DNA of 12,422 bases from an uncultured Bacilli bacterium. Its GTDB lineage: Bacteria; Bacillota_I; Bacilli_A; RF39; UBA660. The stretch's first letter is position 1. Each line of letters begins with the position of its first letter. Where the stretch lies: NCBI GenBank assembly GCA_947632685.1, contig CANRQD010000031.1:1-12422 (forward strand). The letters run 5' to 3'. The translations under genes and the position numbers were made by a program. Below, in pieces: positions 1 through 6,745 of the stretch. The notes beneath the pieces were generated by a model. That model did no database searches. It saw only the letters and a list, made by a program, of their open reading frames with translations, and was not told the origin of the DNA.

Positions 1-77
1 TAATCAAATATAAAAAAAAAGAAAATCAAATTTATTATAAATTTAACTTTCTCCCCCAAAACTCTTTACACTAACAA

Positions 78-97
78 GCACTGCCTAAAGACAGTGC
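78..97 (-). terminator. Possible terminator hairpin after the surface-protein gene
   Basis: A perfect 6-bp stem (GCACTG, 78-83, pairing with CAGTGC, 92-97) with an 8-nt loop lies 15 nt past the stop codon of the minus-strand surface gene. The following minus-strand sequence (TTGTTAGTGT) is only moderately T-rich, so intrinsic termination is plausible but not strong. Confidence 0.45.
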
Positions 98-112
98 ATA
101 ATAGTTATCTAA

Positions 113-1396
113 TTACATTTTTTTAGTTTTCATACTTCTAATTGTTAATCCTAGACCGCATAAACCAATAAATGCTATACCAATAAACATAATTATATTA
201 TCGCTAGTATCTGGATTTTTTATAGAAGATGTTGCTGTATCTATATATGCAATAGCATAAGTTGAAAATTTATCTGATGAAAAAGTTAAAGAATTACCAT
301 CATCTGACAAATTAGCATCTAATTTTTCTACTACACCATCGTGTTCTCTTAAAATATAGTATTTTCTATTATATCCATCTTTAACTTTTGGTAATTCTGG
401 AAGTTTTACAGCTAAAGTAATTTCTTGATTTAATTGAGTTAAGTTAGCTTGTCTTTCTGCTGCTTTTACTAAGATTGATAAATCAAAGTAATTTGCTATG
501 GTAGCACCATTGATAGCACTTGCAAATGCTTCTACTGTATTTTTAGTTGGAGTAATGTCTTTTTTTTCAAGTGTTATAGTAGTTTCATTTTTTTCAATTA
601 GTTCTTGCATTTCTGGATCAAGATTACCTAATGAATTTTTTAAAGTACTTAAAGCTCCACTATCAATAGTTACATCATTACCAGTAACTTCTGGAATAAC
701 ATTTACATCTGGTAATTTAGTATGTAATATAACTCCATTTTTTACTTGAATATTATTAATCCAGACAGAACGAACCTGAACATCTGGCATACTACTTACT
801 GTTATTTCATTCATAACTAAATCACCTGTTGTACCAATTACAGTATCACCATGTAATAAAGTGAAATTAGCATAAGCATTACCATCCTTAATCTTATATG
901 TCCATCTTAATGTATATAAACCATCTTCTTCAATATAAGCCTTAAAGTTTGGTGCCCATCCTGGTTGTGTTGGATAATTACCATTAGTTACACGAAGTTT
1001 TCCTCCTTCTTCTTGAACCATTATAACTCTTTCTGTTAGTTCTTCTTGAGAATTAGCATCTTTATTTAATGAAACTGTTGCTTCAAAAAATTCTCCAGAT
1101 CCAAACTTATCAAGATCAACATCTAGATATAATTCTTCAACAATAGTATCAGATAATTTTGCTTTACTAGCTTTACTATATGGACCAGATATTTGTCCAG
1201 CAAATCCAGCTTTATCTGATCCTGTCATTTTTAGAACTGTTCCATCTGGTGTTTCTTTAGTAACAGTACCATAATTCCCACCTGCTGTTTGCCAATCCTC
1301 ATAATTGTGAATTGTTGCTGCATTAACAACAGGTCCCATTGCTACTATAGCAAAAATACATAAAATTGTTCCTATTTTTTGAAATACTTTTTTCAT
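113..1396 (-). CDS. Sortase-anchored surface protein with NPDTS sorting signal
   Basis: Predicted secreted, wall-anchored protein of 427 aa; function unknown. The reading frame is open to a TTG at 1426, but the ATG at 1396 is chosen because AAAGGAGG (1408-1401) precedes it and the signal peptide then starts with MKK. The signal peptide has a basic start, a hydrophobic core and a likely cleavage near residues 26-27 (VNA|A). Residues about 28-225 form a beta-rich region with many Trp, Gly and Tyr residues, possibly a lectin-like jelly roll (inference). A low-complexity linker follows, then a C-terminal domain ending in a KFSTYAIAYID-like strand that is common just before sorting signals in Firmicutes surface proteins. 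The tail is a classical three-part anchor: NPDTS (394-398), a hydrophobic helix, and a basic RSMKTKKM end. No enzyme motif was recognised. The promoter region contains a G7 run that could make expression variable. Confidence 0.87.
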   Translation of the reverse strand: MKKVFQKIGTILCIFAIVAMGPVVNAATIHNYEDWQTAGGNYGTVTKETPDGTVLKMTGSDKAGFAGQISGPYSKASKAKLSDTIVEELYLDVDLDKFGSGEFFEATVSLNKDANSQEELTERVIMVQEEGGKLRVTNGNYPTQPGWAPNFKAYIEEDGLYTLRWTYKIKDGNAYANFTLLHGDTVIGTTGDLVMNEITVSSMPDVQVRSVWINNIQVKNGVILHTKLPDVNVIPEVTGNDVTIDSGALSTLKNSLGNLDPEMQELIEKNETTITLEKKDITPTKNTVEAFASAINGATIANYFDLSILVKAAERQANLTQLNQEITLAVKLPELPKVKDGYNRKYYILREHDGVVEKLDANLSDDGNSLTFSSDKFSTYAIAYIDTATSSIKNPDTSDNIIMFIGIAFIGLCGLGLTIRSMKTKKM

Positions 1397-1417
1397 ATTT
1401 CCTCCTTTCGTATTAAT

Positions 1418-1450
1418 ATTATACAATAACTACCCACCCCCCCGTGTCAA
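1418..1450 (-). promoter_or_regulatory. Promoter-like element with G7 tract in the spacer
   Basis: On the minus strand a perfect -35 box TTGACA (1450-1445) is followed by a spacer holding a run of seven G (1443-1437), then TGGG, and a perfect -10 box TATAAT (1423-1418). The spacing is 21 nt instead of the usual 17. The -10 lies 9 nt before the ribosome binding site of the surface-protein gene, giving a leader of about 15 nt. A weaker -10 alternative, TATTGT (1428-1423), would have 16-nt spacing. A homopolymeric G run is very unusual in this AT-rich sequence. Confidence 0.5.
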
Positions 1451-1489
1451 ATCATTTATAGATTATCTTTCAACATTTTTTTACAATTT

Positions 1490-1594
1490 TCAATATTTAG
1501 TTAATAAATTAGCTATTACTTCCTTTCTCTTTTTTATATATTTAGTTTTTACTATCATACTATTTAATATTTTTATAGCATCTAAATTATTCAT
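1490..1594 (-). CDS. Small ORF, 34 aa, unknown function
   Basis: A 34-codon frame starts at ATG 1594 and ends at TGA 1492-1490. It is preceded at good spacing by a perfect AGGAGG (1605-1600) and by a plausible promoter. The peptide begins MNNLDAIKILNSMIV and continues with a very basic stretch (KTKYIKKRKE) before a hydrophobic end (VIANLLTKY). It could form a cationic amphipathic helix, but no family is recognised. It ends 94 nt before the start codon of the downstream surface-protein gene on the same strand, so the two may share a transcript. The case for coding rests on the ribosome binding site and promoter only; comparison with relatives would settle it. Confidence 0.5.
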   Translation of the reverse strand: MNNLDAIKILNSMIVKTKYIKKRKEVIANLLTKY

Positions 1595-1626
1595 AATATC
1601 CTCCTATTATTAAGAGGTTAATACAC

Positions 1627-1655
1627 ATTTTATAATTTGTCTTTAGTTTCGACAA
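1627..1655 (-). promoter_or_regulatory. Promoter for the 34-aa small ORF
   Basis: Minus-strand TTGTCG (1655-1650; 4 of 6 matches to TTGACA) is followed after exactly 17 nt by TAAAAT (1632-1627; 5 of 6 matches to TATAAT). The start codon is about 30 nt further on. This supports transcription of the small ORF, and possibly of the surface gene beyond it, divergently from recU. Confidence 0.45.
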
Positions 1656-1716
1656 AAGCTATCAATCTTTTTATAAATACTTATATATTTTTATAGCAAA
1701 TTTCATTATTATATAG

Positions 1717-1735
1717 TATAATATAAAATAGGTGG
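1717..1735 (+). promoter_or_regulatory. recU-ponA -10 box and ribosome binding site
   Basis: A perfect TATAAT (1717-1722) and an AGGTGG ribosome binding site (1730-1735) lie just before the recU ATG. No convincing -35 box was found 16-18 nt upstream (the sequence there is TATAGCAA), so the promoter assignment is tentative. The 1595-1739 intergenic stretch otherwise contains only the divergent small-ORF promoter and AT-rich sequence. Confidence 0.4.
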
Positions 1736-1739
1736 TTAT

Positions 1740-2312
1740 ATGAAATATCCAAATGGTATTAAGAAAGATACTATATTTCATAACATTAATTATAAGAATA
1801 GGGGTATGGATTTAGAGTATGATTTAAATATAACTAACGAATATTATAGAGAAATAGATAAAGCCTATATATATAAAAAACCAACTCCTATAAAAATAGT
1901 TAATGTAGATTATATTTCAAGAAAATCTGTTACTATAAAAGAAGCATATTTTATGGAACCATCTACAACTGATTATAATGGAATATATAAAGGTAAATAT
2001 ATTGATTTTGAAGCTAAAGAAACTAAAAATAAAACTTCTTTTCCATTAGATAATATTCATGCTCATCAAATTAAACATATAAGAAATATATATAATCATA
2101 ATGGAATAGTATTTTTAATAGTTAGATTTACCAATTTAGATAAAACTTATTTATTACTAGGAAAAGATTTTTTATCATATATTGATAACAATAATAAAAA
2201 GTCTATTCCATTAAATTATTTTGAAAAATTTGGATATAGTATTGAATTTAAATTACAACCAAGAGTTGATTATTTAGAAATAATTGATGAAATATATGGA
2301 GGTATATTATGA
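1740..2312 (+). CDS. recU: Holliday junction resolvase RecU
   Basis: RecU resolves four-way DNA junctions formed in homologous recombination and repair and helps chromosome segregation in Firmicutes. The 190-aa product matches the family throughout: NRGMDLEYDLNITNEYY near residues 20-36, IYKKPTPIKIV at 44-54, and the nuclease core STTDYNG followed by KYIDFEAKETKNKTSFPL. The expected metal-binding and catalytic residues D78, E91 and K93 are present, spaced like those of the Bacillus enzyme. The product is slightly shorter at the N terminus than B. subtilis RecU (about 206 aa). ATG 1740 has AGGTGG four nucleotides upstream. The stop codon overlaps the ponA start (ATGA at 2309-2312), so the two genes are translationally coupled, the classic recU-ponA operon of Bacilli. 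Confidence 0.97.
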   Translation: MKYPNGIKKDTIFHNINYKNRGMDLEYDLNITNEYYREIDKAYIYKKPTPIKIVNVDYISRKSVTIKEAYFMEPSTTDYNGIYKGKYIDFEAKETKNKTSFPLDNIHAHQIKHIRNIYNHNGIVFLIVRFTNLDKTYLLLGKDFLSYIDNNNKKSIPLNYFEKFGYSIEFKLQPRVDYLEIIDEIYGGIL

Positions 2313-5104
2313 AAAAAACAAGCAAAAAAACAAATAGTACATCTAGTAATAAAACTAGTAGTAAAAAAAGAAATGCATCAAAAAGTACATCAAAAAATAT
2401 AAAAGAAAGAGTTAGTGCACCTGCTAAATTACCAACTGGAGCCAAGATAGGAATTATAATAGGTGTTATAATTCTATTAGTTTTATGTTTTATTAATATG
2501 GGACTTATATTTACAATAATAACTGCAATATGTTGCGCTATTATTTATGGTATTGCAAAATTACTTGATAAAGTTAGTCAAAATAAAGTAAAAAGAAGAA
2601 TTGTAAATATATGTTTAATTATTTTATTAGTTATAGGTATTATTGGTATTATTCTTTTTGGAATTTTTATGATTTATATTACAATAAATGCTCCAAAGTT
2701 TGATACGAAATTACTTAATAAAAATGAGGTAACATTAATTTATGATAAAGATGGTAATCAAATTGCAAAACTTGGTAGTGAAATGAGAGAAAAAGTTAAA
2801 TATGAAGAACTACCTCAAGTACTTGTTGATGCTATTATAGCAACAGAGGATTCTAGATTTTTTCAACATAATGGTTTTGATGCACCAAGATTTTTAAAAG
2901 CATCACTAGGACAATTAACTGGTCATTCTGATGCAGGTGGAGCATCTACTTTATCAATGCAAGTTATTAAAAATAGTTTTACATCAACTGAATCATCTGG
3001 TATAAAGGGAATTATACGTAAGTTTACTGATATATATCTTGCTATATTTAAGCTAGAAAAAAATTATTCTAAACAAGAAATAATTGAATTTTATGTTAAT
3101 AACCATTTCTTAGGTGGAAATATATATGGAGTACAAGAAGCAGCAAGAGAATATTTTGGAAAAGATGTTACTGATTTAAATTTAAGTGAAGCTTCTATTC
3201 TAGCTGGTATGTTTAAATCACCAAATTACTATAGACCAAATGTAAATCCCAAAAATGCAACTGCTAGACGTACTACTGTACTTAAATTAATGAAAAAACA
3301 TGGTTATATAACAAAAAAAGAATATGATATGGCAAATAGTATTCCAGTTGAGTCTTTAACTACAGAACAATCTATTGCTACTACATCAGAATATCAAGCA
3401 TATATTGACACAGTTATTGAAGAAGTTGAAAATAAATATGGTGTTAATGCATATACTGCTCCACTTCTTATATATACTAACATGGACAAAGAAAAACAAA
3501 ACGCAGTTAATGATGTTGTCAATGGTAAAACGTTCCATTTCGTAGATGAAAAAGTACAAACAGGTGTATCTGTTCTAGATTCTAGTACTGGTAAAATTTT
3601 AGCAATTGGTGGAGGACGTTATAAGAGTGGTGCTAATACATATAATTATGCTACTCAACTTAATCGTCAACCTGGATCTACTGCAAAACCTCTATTTGAT
3701 TATGGACCTGGAATAGAATATAACAACTGGTCTACTTATGGTTACCAGAATGGTGATGATAATTATAAATTATTTGATGATGCCCAATATTCTTATTCAA
3801 ATGGACAATCAATAAAGAACTGGGATGGTGGATATTTTGGTTCTATTACATTAAGAAGAGCTTTATCTACTTCTCGTAATATTCCTGCTTTAAAGGCATT
3901 CCAACAAGTAGAAAATTCTAAAATAATTGATTTTGTCACTAGCTTAGGAATTGAACCTGAAATCTCTAATGGAAAAATTCATGAAGCACATTCAATTGGT
4001 GCCTTTACGGGTGTATCTCCAGTAAAAATGAGTGGTGCTTATGCTGCTTTCTCAAACGGAGGATATTATAATGAACCATATTCAGTAAGTAAAGTTGTAT
4101 TTAGAGATACTGGTAAAACAGAAGAACATAAAAATAAACCTAAACAAGTTATGAGTGATGCTACTGCATATATGATTTCAAGCGTATTACAAGATGTAAC
4201 TATAACTGGTGGTAAACCTAATAATGTAGCTGCTAAAACTGGTACAACAAACTATGATGATAATACAATGAGTAAATATAGACTTCCTGATGATGCTATA
4301 CGTGATAGTTGGGTAGTTGGTTATACTAATAAAACTGTTATTAGTATGTGGTATGGATATGACTTTATTGATCGTGAATATTGTCTAAGAAATTTACCAT
4401 CTACAATTCAAAGAGATAAATTATTCTTAGCTTTAGCTAATAACGTATTTGAAAGTAAAAAAGAAGAATTTAAAATGCCAGATAGTGTTGTTAAAGCTCC
4501 TATTGGTGGAACATATGAGTACTTTAAAAAAGGACATGAACCTAAAAATGCTGCCGAAGAACAACCTACTAAATTAGATACTCCAAGTAATTTAAAAGTT
4601 ACTGTAAATGAAAATAAAGTCACTTTAACTTGGAGTGGTGTTAATAGATTACCAAATGATGAAAATTATGGTAAACTTATTTATAATATTTATCAAGGTA
4701 ATACATTATTAGATTTCACTGAATCAACATCTTATACATTTACAACAAGTAATCCATATGGCACATATAAAGTTGTTGCAACTTATAAAAGTTATAGTGG
4801 TGCTCAAAGTGCTGCTGCATCATATACAGTTAATGAACCTAAAGAAGAAAACTTAGTATTCGGTCTTTCATGTAATACCTATACATTTAAAGTAGGTGAT
4901 TCTATTCCAACTACTTGTAAACTTAAAGTTAATGGATCAGAAACAAATGCAAATGCTAATCTGATTTTAGAAACAACTACTTGCCATTCATCTACAAATT
5001 TCACAAGTGTTAGTCCAAGTGGTTGTGAGGTTAAATATAGATATAATTACAATAATAATACAGGTGTTTTAAAACAAACTTATATTGTTAATGAAGAAAC
5101 ATAA
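2309..5104 (+). CDS. ponA: Class A penicillin-binding protein 1 (PBP1/PonA)
   Basis: Bifunctional peptidoglycan synthase of 931 aa. A Lys/Ser/Thr-rich cytoplasmic tail (1-45) is followed by hydrophobic segments at about 46-85 and 98-126, then the GT51 glycosyltransferase domain with EDSRFFQHNG (catalytic Glu180), GGASTLSMQVIKN (210-222) and KQEIIEFYVNN (255-265). The transpeptidase domain has SxxK at 457-460 (catalytic Ser457), SxN at 522-524 and KTGT at 643-646. A fibronectin type III-like domain covers about 757-845, as in other Bacilli PBP1 proteins. A final domain of about 80 residues carries four cysteines (855, 870, 892, 906) and could be disulfide-bonded; it was not recognised. The first hydrophobic stretch is long enough for a hairpin, giving three membrane passes rather than one. 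GGAGG (2298-2302) within the recU end serves as the ribosome binding site. Confidence 0.97.
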   Translation: MKKTSKKTNSTSSNKTSSKKRNASKSTSKNIKERVSAPAKLPTGAKIGIIIGVIILLVLCFINMGLIFTIITAICCAIIYGIAKLLDKVSQNKVKRRIVNICLIILLVIGIIGIILFGIFMIYITINAPKFDTKLLNKNEVTLIYDKDGNQIAKLGSEMREKVKYEELPQVLVDAIIATEDSRFFQHNGFDAPRFLKASLGQLTGHSDAGGASTLSMQVIKNSFTSTESSGIKGIIRKFTDIYLAIFKLEKNYSKQEIIEFYVNNHFLGGNIYGVQEAAREYFGKDVTDLNLSEASILAGMFKSPNYYRPNVNPKNATARRTTVLKLMKKHGYITKKEYDMANSIPVESLTTEQSIATTSEYQAYIDTVIEEVENKYGVNAYTAPLLIYTNMDKEKQNAVNDVVNGKTFHFVDEKVQTGVSVLDSSTGKILAIGGGRYKSGANTYNYATQLNRQPGSTAKPLFDYGPGIEYNNWSTYGYQNGDDNYKLFDDAQYSYSNGQSIKNWDGGYFGSITLRRALSTSRNIPALKAFQQVENSKIIDFVTSLGIEPEISNGKIHEAHSIGAFTGVSPVKMSGAYAAFSNGGYYNEPYSVSKVVFRDTGKTEEHKNKPKQVMSDATAYMISSVLQDVTITGGKPNNVAAKTGTTNYDDNTMSKYRLPDDAIRDSWVVGYTNKTVISMWYGYDFIDREYCLRNLPSTIQRDKLFLALANNVFESKKEEFKMPDSVVKAPIGGTYEYFKKGHEPKNAAEEQPTKLDTPSNLKVTVNENKVTLTWSGVNRLPNDENYGKLIYNIYQGNTLLDFTESTSYTFTTSNPYGTYKVVATYKSYSGAQSAAASYTVNEPKEENLVFGLSCNTYTFKVGDSIPTTCKLKVNGSETNANANLILETTTCHSSTNFTSVSPSGCEVKYRYNYNNNTGVLKQTYIVNEET

Positions 5105-5108
5105 AAAT

Positions 5109-5150
5109 AAAAACTGATAAATAGAAGATTAATTCTAAATATCAGTTTTT
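5109..5150. terminator. Bidirectional terminator between convergent operons
   Basis: An 11-bp outer stem (AAAAACTGATA, 5109-5119, with TATCAGTTTTT, 5140-5150) encloses a 2+2 internal loop and an inner 5-bp stem (TAGAA, 5122-5126, with TTCTA, 5133-5137). It starts 5 nt after the ponA stop. The flanking A and T runs give a T-tract in both directions, so it can end ponA on plus and the 73-aa gene on minus. Confidence 0.8.
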
Positions 5151-5174
5151 ATTTTACATCTTTTTATCAAAAGC

Positions 5175-5396
5175 TTACTTTTTTATCTTACATAATTTTT
5201 TTGCTTTATCAATACTAGATAATCTATAATCAATTAATTGACTTATCCTATTATATACAGCCATCTTATTATAAAAATTAGTAGTATCATTTTTTATAGT
5301 ATCTTTATGATTTTTTACATTACCTGTACTATTACAATTATTTACTAAATTAGGCCTATTAATTCTAGGATTTGGATTAAATGCATAATTATTCAT
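5175..5396 (-). CDS. Hypothetical protein, 73 aa, last gene of the dnaD-nth operon
   Basis: Unrecognised 73-aa product. The N-terminal third is rich in Asn and Pro (MNNYAFNPNPRINRPN), the middle is polar, and the C-terminal part (NRISQLIDYRLSSIDKAKKL) could form an amphipathic helix with a basic end. No membrane segment or signal peptide is seen. ATG 5396 lies 4 nt after the nth stop, and AGGGGGA (about 5410-5404) overlapping the nth end acts as the ribosome binding site. It therefore looks like a real gene cotranscribed with dnaD and nth. In B. subtilis the position after nth is held by ypoC, but this product is much shorter and no resemblance to YpoC was seen. It ends just before the shared bidirectional terminator. 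Confidence 0.7.
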   Translation of the reverse strand: MNNYAFNPNPRINRPNLVNNCNSTGNVKNHKDTIKNDTTNFYNKMAVYNRISQLIDYRLSSIDKAKKLCKIKK

Positions 5397-5400
5397 ACAA

Positions 5401-6021
5401 CTATTCCCCCTGTTCTATACATATATTTTTTAGCTTACAATCTATACAATCTGGTTTCTTTGCTTTACATTTGTATCTTCCAAATAAAACCATTTGAAGA
5501 TGCCTTTTTCCCCATTCATCTTTTCTATAAAATTTCATAAGCTTTTTTTCAACATCTATTACATTATCATTTTTTTTAGAAATTTTCAACCTTTTACTTA
5601 TTCTTTCTACATGTGTATCTACAGCAATTGCTGGAATATTATAGTATTCACTTAAAAATACATTAGTTGTTTTTCTTCCCACACCTGGAAATGTTTCTAA
5701 TATTTTTCTATCAGTTGGAACTTTTCCATTATATTTATCCACAATTATTGTGGATATTTTTTTTATATACTCACTTTTTTTATGAAAAGATCCTATTGGT
5801 CTAATAATATCTTCTAAATCTTCTATTTTTGCATTTGATAATTTAGCAACTGTATCATACTTTTTATATAATATTTTTGTACATTCATTTACTCGTTTAT
5901 CAGTTGATTGAGCACTTAAAACTACTGAAATTAGTAATTCATAATCATTATTATAATTAAGCTCACATTTAGGATTAGGAAATAACTCATCTAAATAATT
6001 ACATATTAAATCATTCTTCAT
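5401..6021 (-). CDS. nth: Endonuclease III (DNA glycosylase/AP lyase)
   Basis: Base-excision repair enzyme that removes oxidised pyrimidines and cleaves the abasic site. Numbering here counts from the TTG at 6027. The hairpin-helix-hairpin ETFPGVGRKTTNV (111-123) holds the catalytic Lys119, and AVDTHVERI (135-143) holds the catalytic Asp137. The LSAQSTDKRVN motif (38-48) is typical of the family. Four cysteines (187, 194, 197, 203) have the C-x6-C-x2-C-x5-C spacing of the [4Fe-4S] cluster. The frame opens at TTG 6027, but ATG 6021 is the more likely start (206 aa); both overlap the end of dnaD, implying translational coupling, and neither has a clear ribosome binding site. The length is normal for Nth, and dnaD-nth order is conserved in Bacilli. 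Confidence 0.96.
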   Translation of the reverse strand: MKNDLICNYLDELFPNPKCELNYNNDYELLISVVLSAQSTDKRVNECTKILYKKYDTVAKLSNAKIEDLEDIIRPIGSFHKKSEYIKKISTIIVDKYNGKVPTDRKILETFPGVGRKTTNVFLSEYYNIPAIAVDTHVERISKRLKISKKNDNVIDVEKKLMKFYRKDEWGKRHLQMVLFGRYKCKAKKPDCIDCKLKNICIEQGE

Positions 6022-6679
6022 CTTCAAACCAATTCCAATCCATTATTTCTAAATCTAAATCTTCTTTTTCTTGTCTATTATTATTTCTCTTTTGTCGATT
6101 TTTTTCTACATCTTCTTTAGTTGTTATTCCCTTTTTTCCCCATTCATATAAAATTTTATCTATATATCTTAAATTAGATACACCATTAAATGTTGCCTCT
6201 TTTAACGCCTCACTTATTAATTCTTCACTTATATTACTATCAAGCCAAGCTTTTATTATCTCATATTCCATAGGACTTAATGTCTTACCAAATTCTTTTT
6301 CTATTTTTTCAAAAATATCAGATTTAGTAGTATCTTTTGTATTTACTTCTTCAGCAAATAGTAATGCAATTTTTGTATAAAAATCATCTAGTAAAATTAC
6401 ATCTTCCATTAATCCTTTTTCATTTTTAACAACATCTACCTTTATATAATTTTTATCACTTAAGCTAGATACATAGGTCATTATTTTTTTTACATCAATA
6501 CCTAAATCACTTGAAAATTTTGTAGGATTAAATAATATATTATTACCTTTATTATATATATACATAAGAAATATAAATTCATCTAACTCTAGTTTCAATG
6601 TTTCATAATTCCTTAAAAAATACATAGGTATTACAATATTACCTTCTTTTAAAATTTCAACTATTTTAGAACTTTTCAT
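6011..6679 (-). CDS. dnaD: DnaD replication initiation protein
   Basis: DnaD is a primosome component that helps load the replicative helicase at oriC and at restarted forks in Firmicutes. The 222-aa product has an N-terminal winged-helix oligomerisation region (about 10-110) and a C-terminal DnaB_2/DDBH2 domain (about 120-190) with the signature Y-x3-I-x3-W at residues 172-180 (YIDKILYEW). A basic, then acidic tail follows (RQKRNNNRQEKED to DWNWFEDEE). The frame is open to 6706, but ATG 6679 has AAGGTGAT (6690-6683) at good spacing and gives the family-like start MKSSKIVEILKEG. It is the first gene of dnaD-nth-(73 aa). A terminator-like hairpin upstream separates it from cca, so it probably has its own promoter, though no clear -35/-10 pair was found. 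Confidence 0.94.
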   Translation of the reverse strand: MKSSKIVEILKEGNIVIPMYFLRNYETLKLELDEFIFLMYIYNKGNNILFNPTKFSSDLGIDVKKIMTYVSSLSDKNYIKVDVVKNEKGLMEDVILLDDFYTKIALLFAEEVNTKDTTKSDIFEKIEKEFGKTLSPMEYEIIKAWLDSNISEELISEALKEATFNGVSNLRYIDKILYEWGKKGITTKEDVEKNRQKRNNNRQEKEDLDLEIMDWNWFEDEE

Positions 6680-6723
6680 ATTATCACCTTTTTTGTATAT
6701 TATCATAAATTACTATAAATTAA

Positions 6724-6745
6724 AAGTATTAGAAACCTAATACTT
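6724..6745 (-). terminator. Terminator hairpin at the end of cca
   Basis: A perfect 9-bp stem (AAGTATTAG, 6724-6732, pairing with CTAATACTT, 6737-6745) with a 4-nt loop. Downstream on the minus strand the sequence continues TTAATTTAT. The cca stop codon TAG (6739-6737) lies inside the first arm, so the coding end and the terminator overlap. Confidence 0.6.

Noticed and set aside
498..749. Plus-strand frame opposite the surface-protein gene
   Set aside because: No ribosome binding site, and the opposite strand encodes a coherent exported protein.
1397..1426. Ten-residue N-terminal extension of the surface protein starting at TTG 1426
   Set aside because: It would read through the -10 box and the AAAGGAGG ribosome binding site; ATG 1396 gives a normal signal peptide.
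1740..2312. Mycoplasma-type genetic code (TGA as Trp)
   Set aside because: recU and dnaD end at TGA at sensible positions and Trp is encoded by TGG throughout.
5120..5137. Shared word ATAGAAGATTAATT between the ponA terminator and the Rpn-gene terminator region (minus strand near 10140)
   Set aside because: Short AT-rich word in two terminator hairpins; more likely chance than a dispersed repeat.
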